Of a stretch of 41,352 nt of DNA, positions 31,030-37,959 are shown piece by piece. The notes beneath the pieces are model-generated. The model saw nothing but the letters and a program-made list of their open reading frames with translations. It was not told the origin of the DNA and did not search any database. A program made the translations under genes and the position numbers. Position 1 is the first letter of the stretch. Each line of letters starts with the position of its first letter. Source of the DNA: an uncultured Dorea sp. (GTDB lineage: Bacteria > Bacillota > Clostridia > Lachnospirales > Lachnospiraceae); the NCBI GenBank assembly GCA_910589275.1, contig CAJUTH010000032.1, positions 1 to 41,352 on the forward strand, read 5' to 3'.

Positions 31030-31755
31030 ATGAGTTTAACGGTTGTTAAAGGTTTACAATCAGAAATATTCGTTCCTATTACTCCACCGTCAGTATGGAC
31101 CCCTGTTACAAAAGAGCTGAAGGATATGTCTATCGCTCTTGCTACAGCAGCAGGCGTTCACAAGAAAGATCAGGAGAGATTTAATCTTGCCGGTGACTTC
31201 ACATGGAGAAAGATAGAGAACACGACACCATCTGATGATCTGATGGTATCACATGGCGGATATGATAACAGTGATGTTAACAAAGACATCAACTGCATGT
31301 TCCCAATTGACAGAATTCATGAGTTAGCAAAAGAAGGATTTATCAGAGCATGTGCTCCTGTTCATGCAGGATTCATGGGCGGCGGCGGAAACCAGGAGAA
31401 GTTCAAAGGCGAGACTGGTCCTGCTATCGCACAGATGTTCAAAGAAGAGGATGTTGACGCAGTTGTCCTCACCGCTGGATGAGGTACCTGCCACCGCTCT
31501 GCAGTATTGGTGCAGAGAGCGATTGAAGAAGCTGGAATCCCTACAATTATTATTGCAGCTCTTCCACCGGTTGTTCGTCAGACCGGAACTCCTCGTGCAG
31601 TTGCTCCGTTGGTACCTATGGGTGCTAATGCAGGTGGACCGCACAACGTTGAACAGCAGACACAGATCGTTAAGGCAACGCTTGAGCAGTTGGTAGAGAT
31701 CCAGACACCTGGAAAGATTGTTCCGCTGCCGTTCGAGTATGTAGCTAAGATCTAA
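31030..31755 (+). CDS. prdB: D-proline reductase selenoprotein PrdB
   Basis: 241 residues with an in-frame UGA (31480-31482) at codon 151 read as Sec. The active-site stretch is VVLTAG-Sec-GTCHRS, a UxxC redox motif, as known for PrdB. After the UGA the frame runs on without breaks (AVLVQRAIEEAGIPTIIIAAL, TPRAVAPLVPMGANAGGPHN) to the stop at 31755. Reading it as two ORFs would be wrong because the UxxC site would be lost. A SECIS-like hairpin follows the UGA. It is the large-turnover subunit that attacks the C-N bond of D-proline with the PrdA pyruvoyl. GGAGGACTAAAA precedes ATG. A strong terminator follows 35 bp after the stop. Confidence 0.97.
31480..31517 (+). promoter_or_regulatory. SECIS element of prdB
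   Basis: CTCTGCA (31497-31503) pairs perfectly with TGCAGAG (31511-31517) around the loop GTATTGG. The stem begins 14 nt after the UGA (31480-31482), and the apical loop lies ~22 nt from it, as expected for a bacterial SECIS. Confidence 0.75.
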
Positions 31756-31790
31756 TACGCTTTCTCAAAATTAAGAAGGCTTTGTACAGA

Positions 31791-31820
31791 GGGCAGATGT
31801 CAGGCATCTGCCCTTTTTTG
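31791..31820 (+). terminator. Strong terminator between prdB and prdD
   Basis: GGGCAGATG (31791-31799) pairs with CATCTGCCC (31805-31813) across TCAGG. TTTTTTG follows. It should cap prdC/A/B transcription and leave prdD-prdE with read-through or their own promoter. Confidence 0.92.
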
Positions 31821-31905
31821 AAAATTACAGGTAAATAAGTATACTGTTCATAGGGAGTCCGGCCTGCCCGGAGAGCTTAGCCACAGGAAGCAGGGGGGAC
31901 TCTCT

Positions 31906-32709
31906 GTGAACAAACGTAGAAAAGAGTTGGAGGTGTGGGCATTGGCTGATGAAGTGAAAGATCTGAGACGTCTTGTTATTAAGGCTTTCCATATGAGCGA
32001 GGTAGAGTGGGGAGAGCACAATGATATTACGGTAGAAGGACATATGACGGTTAGCAAAGAGATGATTGACGGGCTGGTGGCTGAGGAAGAGCATCTGGAG
32101 AAAATTGATATTCAGATTATCAAGCCAGGCGACCATGACAGATGGACGAATACGATTATGGATATTATTCCGATTTCCACCAAGGTGCTTGGCAGGATTG
32201 GAGATGGGATTACACATACAATTACCGGCGTGTATGTCATGCTGACAGGTGTGGATGTGAATGGCAAACAATGCCATGAATTCGGTTCCTCCGAGGGGAA
32301 TCTGAAGGAGCAATTGTACCTGAACCGGGCAGGCACACCGGGGGATGAGGATTACATTATTTCCTTTGACGTGACGCTGGCGGCGGGCATGGGGCAGGAG
32401 CGGCCCGGACCGACGGCGGCTCACCGGGCCTGCGATAAGTTTATCCAGAGCTACAGGGATAAGTTAAAGAAGTTTAAAGGAGAGAAGTGCACGGAACGCC
32501 ACGAGTATCATGATATTGTAAGGCCGGGAAAGAAACGCGTGCTGATCATCAAGCAGGTAGCCGGACAGGGGGCAATGTATGATACCCATTTCTTTGCAGA
32601 CGAGCCGTCGGGAGTGGAAGGCGGACGTTCGATCATTGACATGGGGAATATGCCGATCATGGTAACACCGAACGAATACAGGGACGGAATCATCCGTTCT
32701 ATGCAGTAA
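31906..32709 (+). CDS. prdD: PrdA paralogue PrdD (matches the PrdA alpha part)
   Basis: 267-residue protein aligned with PrdA from about residue 165 to 418. Shared motifs are HMSEVEWGEH.../HFNITEVKRG, TNTIMDIIPISTK, GITHTITGVYVMLTGVD, HEFGSSEGNLKEQLYLNRAG, ERPGPTAAHRACD, KQVAGQGAMYDTHFFADEP. It ends RDGIIRSMQ, aligned with LDGCIHALT of PrdA, i.e. at the residue just before the pyruvoyl Cys. It lacks the PrdA N-terminal Ala/Pro linker region. The start is GTG at 31906 after AGGGGGGA; an internal TTG is a second choice. PrdD is a known part of prd operons, with no settled function. Confidence 0.88.
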   Translation: MNKRRKELEVWALADEVKDLRRLVIKAFHMSEVEWGEHNDITVEGHMTVSKEMIDGLVAEEEHLEKIDIQIIKPGDHDRWTNTIMDIIPISTKVLGRIGDGITHTITGVYVMLTGVDVNGKQCHEFGSSEGNLKEQLYLNRAGTPGDEDYIISFDVTLAAGMGQERPGPTAAHRACDKFIQSYRDKLKKFKGEKCTERHEYHDIVRPGKKRVLIIKQVAGQGAMYDTHFFADEPSGVEGGRSIIDMGNMPIMVTPNEYRDGIIRSMQ

Positions 32710-32725
32710 AGGAGGAGAAAAGAGT

Positions 32726-33208
32726 ATGGGAATCGGACCATCGACAAAAGAAACATCGTTACATCATTTCAGGGATCCTTTGCTGGAAGTAGTGGCGGAG
32801 GATACAGACCTTGACCTTATGGGAATCCTTCTGGTGGGCACGCCGGACGGCAATAAGGAAAAGATGCTGGTCGGTACAAGAGCCGCAGTCTGGGCGGAAG
32901 CTATGCGTGCGGACGGCGTGATTATTTCTTCCGACGGATGGGGCAACAGTGACGTGGATTATACCAATACCTGCGAGCAGATCGGTATCCGGGGCATTCC
33001 GGTGACGGGCTTAAATTTCAGCGGGACGGTTGCGAAATTCGTAGTGGAGAATGACTATCTGGACGGAATCGTGGATATTAATAAGAGCGCGGACGGAACC
33101 GAGACGAACGTAGTTGGAGAGAATAATATGGTGCGTCTGGACTGCCTGAAAGCGAAGGCCCTGCTGAAATTAAAGATGCGGCAGAAGGATCAGCAGGAAG
33201 GCCGGTAG
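32726..33208 (+). CDS. prdE: PrdA paralogue PrdE (matches the PrdA pyruvoyl chain)
   Basis: 160 residues. MGIGPSTKETSLHHFRDPLL aligns with CIGPASKEMSRHYWREPLV, the first residues of the PrdA pyruvoyl chain, then DLDLMGILLVGTPDGNKEKMLVGT, ADGVIISSDGWGNSDVDYTN and EQIGIRGIPVTGLNFSGTVAKFVV match the rest. The start codon stands where PrdA has its processing Cys, so PrdE cannot make a pyruvoyl from that residue. It ends before PrdA's last ~40 residues. AAAGGAGGAGAAAAG precedes ATG. It begins 16 bp after prdD. Confidence 0.9.
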   Translation: MGIGPSTKETSLHHFRDPLLEVVAEDTDLDLMGILLVGTPDGNKEKMLVGTRAAVWAEAMRADGVIISSDGWGNSDVDYTNTCEQIGIRGIPVTGLNFSGTVAKFVVENDYLDGIVDINKSADGTETNVVGENNMVRLDCLKAKALLKLKMRQKDQQEGR

Positions 33209-33240
33209 ATCATAATAGGCGTACAGTAACGGAGAAGTAT

Positions 33241-34209
33241 ATGATAGACGGACATATTCACTACATTGAGTATATGGGAATGGATAGGCTTAATCAGGTA
33301 ATTGAGGATTTTGGCTATGAAGGAATTGCGCTTCAGTGCATTCCTTCGTTTCATGGCAAAAGGGTGGAAGAGGACGCCTTTCGTTTTCAGAAGCAGAGCA
33401 GGATTCCGGTTTATGTATTCGGCGGACTGGACAGAACGATATACGGCATGGACGAAGAGGAATTAGGGAAGGCGCTGGTGAAGGATGCCGTGCGGCTGAT
33501 GGATATGGGGTGTACCGGGATTAAGATGTTAGAGGGGAAACCTAATATCAGAAAGAAGTATCCGGTACCGGATTTTGACGGAGCTGTCTGGGATGCGTTC
33601 TGGGATTATCTGGAAGGAGAACAGATACCGGTTTGCATGCATGTGAATGATCCGGAGGAATTCTGGGATGAGCGCAGAGTATCGGATTTTGCAAAGCAGG
33701 CGGGATGGTTCTATGATGAGAGCTATGTGAATAATGAGGATCAATACAGACAGATAGATGCCATGCTGCGCAGTCATCCGAAGCTGAGAATACTGTTTCC
33801 TCATTTCTTCTTCTTTTCAGAGCAGCTAAAAAGGCTGGGAGGGATGCTTGATACTTATCCGAATGTCTATATAGACATTACGCCTGGAAGCGAATTGTAT
33901 TATAATTTGTCTGAACGTCAGGAGGAGGCCCGTGAATTTTTTGAAAAATATCAGAACCGCATCTGTTTTGGAACGGATATCGGCTCCAGAGTTCTGGTAG
34001 CAGAGGAGGAAACGGTATTGTCTTTCGAGGAATGCGCTTCGCGGTTCCGCTTGATTACAGAGTTTCTGGAAACAAAGGGAGATTATCCGTTGAGGCCGGA
34101 TGGCTGCTATATAACGGCAGAAAACAGAGCGATGCACGGACTGGGATTGTCAGAGGAAATCTTGGAAAAGATATATCGGAAGAATTTTTTGAATTTTATT
34201 AAGAAATAA
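33241..34209 (+). CDS. Amidohydrolase family metal-dependent hydrolase
   Basis: 322-residue TIM-barrel amidohydrolase-2 type protein. Visible: MIDGHIHYIEY (metal His pair near 5 and 7), MGCTGIKMLEGKPN, PVCMHVNDPEEFWD with His, ILFPHFFFF with His, and CFGTDIGSRV with the metal-site Asp. The substrate is unknown. It begins 32 bp after prdE with GGAGAAGTAT before ATG, on the same strand and with no terminator between, so it is probably co-transcribed with prdD-prdE. That is unusual for a named prd operon member. A hydrolysis step on a proline- or aminovalerate-derived compound is a guess, not shown. Confidence 0.8.
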   Translation: MIDGHIHYIEYMGMDRLNQVIEDFGYEGIALQCIPSFHGKRVEEDAFRFQKQSRIPVYVFGGLDRTIYGMDEEELGKALVKDAVRLMDMGCTGIKMLEGKPNIRKKYPVPDFDGAVWDAFWDYLEGEQIPVCMHVNDPEEFWDERRVSDFAKQAGWFYDESYVNNEDQYRQIDAMLRSHPKLRILFPHFFFFSEQLKRLGGMLDTYPNVYIDITPGSELYYNLSERQEEAREFFEKYQNRICFGTDIGSRVLVAEEETVLSFEECASRFRLITEFLETKGDYPLRPDGCYITAENRAMHGLGLSEEILEKIYRKNFLNFIKK

Positions 34210-34224
34210 TGATATTGTAAAGTT

Positions 34225-34262
34225 AAAGCTGCGGGGAAGTTTGCTTCTCCGCAGCTTTATGT
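34225..34262 (+). terminator. Hairpin after the amidohydrolase
   Basis: A 15-bp stem (AAAGCTGCGGGGAAG, 34225-34239, with 34244-34258; one G-U) closes a TTTG loop. ATGTTCTG follows, so the U tract is poor; mostly a transcript end or stabiliser. Confidence 0.6.
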
Positions 34263-34335
34263 TCTGTTTATTGTTGGAATTAGGCTTTTTGGACAGCCTT
34301 GTTAAAGGAAGCGATTTTCGGGGTCGCCTCCTTTT

Positions 34336-34875
34336 CTATTTGTCGAACATTGGAGCTATCGGCCCATGGCTGATCTCGGGATGGTGCTCAAGCATCCATT
34401 GCCGGAAACTGTCAGCATCGCCTTCTGTGAAGCATCCTTTGTCGAGCATAACGCCCTCAACGCCTTCGGCGGTTGACAGCTTGAAATAAGACTTGGCCTC
34501 CTCTAGCTTCTGGATATCTTTCCACTCCACTTTATTATTTACTTTTCCGTTGATATAGAGGGAGATATTCTTCTCGCCGACAATGACCTTGCAGGTCCAG
34601 TTCTTGCCGCCGAAGTAATTTGCCCGGGTGACCCGGAAGGTCTTGTCCGCGTGCATCCATCTAAAAAATATTCCTCGATATACGGCAACAAACGTCAGGA
34701 AAGCTCCGACTGTCTGCCATCTTGCAGGAGCGTCTACACGTCTAAAGTATATCCAGCCAAATACTCCCGCGACAAATATAAAGCAATAAACATAAAAAAT
34801 AGGTAACTTCCAAAATTTAGGAGTTGCCCATTTATCATAACGTTTCCGATCCATTACGTATTCGTTTATGAACAT
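34336..34875 (-). CDS. YcxB-like membrane protein
   Basis: 179 residues. Two membrane helices near the N terminus (FWKLPIFYVYCFIFVAGVFGW and WQTVGAFLTFVAVYRGIFFRW) are followed by a cytoplasmic beta-rich domain of about 100 residues (YCXB/PH-like: NISLYINGKVNNKVEWKDIQKLEEAKSYFKLST, GVMLDKGCFTEGDADSFRQWM). The last strand-helix pattern matches YcxB-like C termini. The start at 34875 has GGAGAAGG in front; the earlier ATG does not. Function unknown. Its promoter abuts a 27-bp palindrome also found upstream of prdA, so it may be in the same regulon. Confidence 0.7.
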   Translation of the reverse strand: MFINEYVMDRKRYDKWATPKFWKLPIFYVYCFIFVAGVFGWIYFRRVDAPARWQTVGAFLTFVAVYRGIFFRWMHADKTFRVTRANYFGGKNWTCKVIVGEKNISLYINGKVNNKVEWKDIQKLEEAKSYFKLSTAEGVEGVMLDKGCFTEGDADSFRQWMLEHHPEISHGPIAPMFDK

Positions 34876-34915
34876 CTTACCTTCTCCGGTTTCTATCATA
34901 ACATTTTGGTCATAC

Positions 34916-34942
34916 CTTATTGAACGTTAGTAGTTCAATAAG
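34916..34942. promoter_or_regulatory. Palindrome at the YcxB-like promoter (operator candidate, copy 2)
   Basis: CTTATTGAAC (34916-34925) and GTTCAATAAG (34933-34942) are perfectly inverted around GTTAGTA. It overlaps the -10 edge and start point of the promoter at 34941-34970. Arms match copy 1 at 28781-28809 except for one base pair that has swapped G-C for T-A. Confidence 0.65.
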
Positions 34943-34970
34943 TATACAATATTAAATAGCAATTTGTAAA
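34941..34970 (-). promoter_or_regulatory. Promoter of the YcxB-like gene
   Basis: On the - strand TTTACA (34970-34965) and TATACT (34946-34941) are 18 bp apart. The operator candidate begins inside the -10. Confidence 0.6.
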
Positions 34971-35013
34971 AATACATAAATGGCGGCCCTTGCGGACAGC
35001 CATTTATGTATTT
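34965..35013 (-). terminator. Terminator of the first TSUP permease
   Basis: A perfect 15-bp stem (34970-34984 with 34999-35013; arm GCCATTTATGTATTT on the + strand) has a 14-nt loop. On the - strand TTTTTAC follows. Confidence 0.85.
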
Positions 35014-35048
35014 GAATATACTGCAATAATTAATTGATCTCGTTTTAA

Positions 35049-35939
35049 TTAAGCGATTCCAGCCTTCTTATCTTTGTTAGCAGCGTTGAACAGAGTATAT
35101 GATGTCCACAGAAGAACTACACATACTAAGTTGATCAGCCAGAACATCGGCAGGCTTGTAACGAGCTTCCATGCAATAAATACACCGATACATCCACCAA
35201 TCGCATTACCGATTGTGTGCGGTACGTCGTATCTGTGAGTCTTGATGAACTCGATAGAACAAGCTGGCATCAGAACTGCACAGGATCCCATGAATACAGG
35301 GAAACATGCGCCGGCATCAACGCCGAGCAGAAGACAGGTAGCCATACATGGTGCATACAGACCGAATCCGATATCCATCAAAGCGCCCCATAAAATATTA
35401 AGTCCAGCAGCTACGATCAGCTTCCAGCCACTTAAACCGGTAGCGGTACCCACAACACCGAAAGGTCCGAATCCCAAGTTTTTGCAAAGCATGATCAATG
35501 CAAGAGGAATCATAACAGTACCAAGAGCGTATCTGATCTTGTTCCGAGGCCATTTTGTTACGATGGTTGCAAAACCGAAAGAACCAATAGCTGCACAGAT
35601 GTACATGATCCATAAGAACATAGGATCACACTCTACGGATGCTGTAAAGATAAATGCCTCAAAGATAACGGGGAAAGTATCTCCAACATTCAGAGTACCA
35701 GGAATATCGATATCATCGATCTGGTTGAAAAGTTTGTACATGAAAGTGGATGGAGCGTAGGATCCGCATCCAAGTGTGTCAAGGAAGTTAGCGATAATAC
35801 CTACTGTAAAACCGGATGCCCACTGTTTGCCGGTTGCATTCTTAAGGCCATCCATGCGATTCTTAGCAACGTCAACAATAAGCCCAAGCCCAGTTCCCGC
35901 TACCAGTACACCAAATAAAATTTGCAGTGCTAATAACAT
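35049..35939 (-). CDS. TauE/SafE (TSUP) family permease 1
   Basis: 296-residue integral membrane protein with about eight helices of the TSUP family, which in other bacteria exports sulfite, sulfonates or other organic anions. Two inverted-repeat-like motifs are visible: IIANFLDTLGCGSYAPSTF in the first half and ALMDIGFGLYAPCMATCLLLG in the second. FGVVGTATGLSGWKL precedes the latter. RBS GGAGGGATGATTT. It has a consensus promoter, a ~114-nt structured leader and a strong terminator, so it is its own unit. The substrate is unknown. It lies next to the prd operon and a near relative follows; export of 5-aminovalerate is a possible but unproven role. Confidence 0.85.
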   Translation of the reverse strand: MLLALQILFGVLVAGTGLGLIVDVAKNRMDGLKNATGKQWASGFTVGIIANFLDTLGCGSYAPSTFMYKLFNQIDDIDIPGTLNVGDTFPVIFEAFIFTASVECDPMFLWIMYICAAIGSFGFATIVTKWPRNKIRYALGTVMIPLALIMLCKNLGFGPFGVVGTATGLSGWKLIVAAGLNILWGALMDIGFGLYAPCMATCLLLGVDAGACFPVFMGSCAVLMPACSIEFIKTHRYDVPHTIGNAIGGCIGVFIAWKLVTSLPMFWLINLVCVVLLWTSYTLFNAANKDKKAGIA

Positions 35940-35979
35940 AAATCATCCCTCCAGATTATAAAAATATTAAGTTGTAGCA

Positions 35980-36053
35980 GCAGATAATTAAATACTATCC
36001 ACGAAACATGGACACCCCGATTTGCCCATTTCGTTAAAACAATACTTATCTGC
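35980..36053 (-). promoter_or_regulatory. Structured 5' leader of TSUP permease 1 (possible cis-regulatory RNA)
   Basis: Transcription should start near 36053. The first eight bases GCAGATAA pair with TTATCTGC at 35987-35980, closing a 74-nt structure. Inside, ACGAAA pairs with TTTCGT and TGG with CCA, separated by a 2-nt bulge, leaving a 14-nt apical loop. I do not recognise a known riboswitch. No terminator is built in; the ribosome site lies 35 nt downstream. Confidence 0.4.
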
Positions 36054-36059
36054 TTCTTT

Positions 36060-36088
36060 ATTCTATCAATTATTTTGTTAAAAGTCAA
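36060..36088 (-). promoter_or_regulatory. Promoter of TSUP permease 1
   Basis: On the - strand TTGACT (36088-36083) and TAGAAT (36065-36060) are 17 bp apart. Confidence 0.8.
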
Positions 36089-36199
36089 TCAAATATAGCA
36101 TAAATAGACAATTTGTTTAAGGAAAAAGTAGGATTCTTTTTTCATTGTATACAAAAGCATTTCTTATAATTTTGTTTATAAATAAACATGTTTGATAGA

Positions 36200-37102
36200 T
36201 TATTCTGGACGTTTATTTTTTTTGAATCGAAATAACAGGGTTTTCCGTGCGTCGTGAAAGAACATGACAGCGCAAATAACCATTATGGCGCAGGCAAGAT
36301 AGGTCAAAAGCGCAAGCGACAGAGCGGTTACAAGGGAACTTGCAGCCAGTACGCCTAACACTCCGGCAAGAGCCATTGGGATTACTGCCCTGCGGCAATA
36401 GTTTCCCTCTCTGATAAAGGTGATACCGGCGGAGGGCATTAAAAAGGCGCAGGAACCCATCATCACAGGAAAAGCGGCGTCTGCGCTCATGCCGAGGAGA
36501 AGGACAAGGGCCATACAGGGGGCATACAGGCCCACGCCCGCAGGCATCAGGGCACCGAGAATAAAATTGCCGGCGACGGCTGCGGCTAACATGCCGCCGT
36601 TTAGCCCTCTGGCCGTACCGATGATGCCGAAGGGACCGGCAGCATTGATTCGACAGAGCATGACGGCTGCAGCAGCCAGTAAAGCAGCGCCCATGGTAAG
36701 CCGGATTTTTGTGACATTTAGTCTCGTGATCAGTCTGGCACTTAAGGAGGCGCCGATTACGGAGGATGCGATCATTAGAATAAGAGTGGGAATGTCCATT
36801 TCAATTCTGCGGATATAGACGGTTGCTTCCACGACTGTCGGAATAGCAAAAGCTGTATTCAGAGTGCCTGGAATCAGGCTGTCAGGAATGGATTTGGTGA
36901 ATTTCCATGAAGCTGTGGCAATGCCGAAGCTGCCAATCCCTAGTGTGTCAAAAGAATTGGAGACGGCGCTAATGATGATATTGGGTGTTATTTTGCTTTT
37001 TTCTAGGGACTTGCGGTGTGAGAAAATATCCTTTAACAACAGGATGATAAAAATGGCGGTGCAGCACCACAGAGCGGTAAGTAACATGGATACTGGATTC
37101 AT
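36200..37102 (-). CDS. TauE/SafE (TSUP) family permease 2
   Basis: 300-residue paralogue of the permease at 35049-35939, with about eight helices. Shared landmarks: NSFDTLGIGSFGIATASWK, SLIPGTLNTAF, AAGPFGIIGTARGLNGGML, GALMPAGVGLYAPCMALVLLLG and FPVMMGSCAFLMP. The start at 37102 (MNPV) has GAGG seven bases before; an ATG 12 bp upstream lacks a site. The C terminus is Lys/Arg-rich (FRFKKNKRPE). It sits 99 bp after the YitT-like gene on the same strand, so they may share an mRNA. Substrate unknown. Confidence 0.82.
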   Translation of the reverse strand: MNPVSMLLTALWCCTAIFIILLLKDIFSHRKSLEKSKITPNIIISAVSNSFDTLGIGSFGIATASWKFTKSIPDSLIPGTLNTAFAIPTVVEATVYIRRIEMDIPTLILMIASSVIGASLSARLITRLNVTKIRLTMGAALLAAAAVMLCRINAAGPFGIIGTARGLNGGMLAAAVAGNFILGALMPAGVGLYAPCMALVLLLGMSADAAFPVMMGSCAFLMPSAGITFIREGNYCRRAVIPMALAGVLGVLAASSLVTALSLALLTYLACAIMVICAVMFFHDARKTLLFRFKKNKRPE

Positions 37103-37201
37103 AGTGTGCCTCATAAAAGAAGTATTTTCTTATTTTTATGTGGAGGCGGGGATAGTTAGTATTGTTTCGCCGAATATTTCAATGTTTAAATTAAACAGAT
37201 A

Positions 37202-37843
37202 TTACCGCATATCAATTTTTTCAGAAGTCGGACGGAATATTTTCATAAACTGCTTTTCTAAGGGGCCTAAAAGAAGCATGGCAATGACGGTACCTTCCCG
37301 GATGGTGAAGGAAAGGCCGAAAATAAACGACAGGGCGACGGATATGGCGATGCAGATCACATCAATGCCTACCCGGAGATAGGCGTAGTCAACGGCGTAT
37401 TTTCCGCTTATGATATTACAGGTAGTCTCGACGGAGATGTTTACCAGATTCAGGGATGTAAGAAAGCCCAGAAAGAAAGCTACGCCGACTACGGAAATGA
37501 CGCATAATGAAAAGCGTACGCCGTAACTGTGTACGTCAAAGACCAGAACATTATAATAGAAGAAATTTACCAGTACGCCGAACAGTACGGCAAATGGAAT
37601 CTGCAGCAGCTTAACAGCTTGAAATTCCCTTTTAAGCAGCAGAAACTGCAGAAAGACGCAGCTCACGTTCATAATCATGCTGAAGTTGGCAACCTTTAAT
37701 CCGGTGAGTTGGGAGATATTTACACTGAGCGCATCCCAGCAGGCGTAGGTGCCGATTGCTGCTTTTAGCATCAAAGCGGTAAAAAAGGCGGCGCACAGCG
37801 TTAAGAGAAAAACTAATAGTAAACGGAATCCGATTTTTTTCAT
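37202..37843 (-). CDS. YczE/YyaS/YitT family membrane protein
   Basis: 213 residues with about five to six membrane helices. It has the N-terminal signature of YczE/YyaS proteins: AAIGTYACWDALSVNISQLTGLKVANFSMIMN, where the WDALSVN-like stretch follows helix 1. A later LNLVNISVETTCNIISGKYAVDYAYLRVGIDV is also typical. No enzymatic motif is seen. It lies 99 bp upstream of TSUP permease 2. Function unknown; a transporter is assumed for the family. Confidence 0.8.
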   Translation of the reverse strand: MKKIGFRLLLVFLLTLCAAFFTALMLKAAIGTYACWDALSVNISQLTGLKVANFSMIMNVSCVFLQFLLLKREFQAVKLLQIPFAVLFGVLVNFFYYNVLVFDVHSYGVRFSLCVISVVGVAFFLGFLTSLNLVNISVETTCNIISGKYAVDYAYLRVGIDVICIAISVALSFIFGLSFTIREGTVIAMLLLGPLEKQFMKIFRPTSEKIDMR

Positions 37844-37959
37844 AGGTAGATATCTCCGGAAAATGAATCTGCGTTAGACAGTAACTTTCTGTCTCTATTA
37901 TATAGGCGGAGCAGGCGGGAAGCAAGAAGGATTTTGCGTAACTATTCTGCTTTACCCGA

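Noticed and set aside
31030..31482. PrdB as a 150-residue protein ending at UGA, with a second ORF from 31507
   Set aside because: The frame continues past the UGA with the known UGTCHRS active site and a SECIS stem, so this is one selenoprotein gene.
31352..31696. 114-residue + strand ORF overlapping prdB
   Set aside because: It is a different frame of prdB with a composition unlike any family and no ribosome site.
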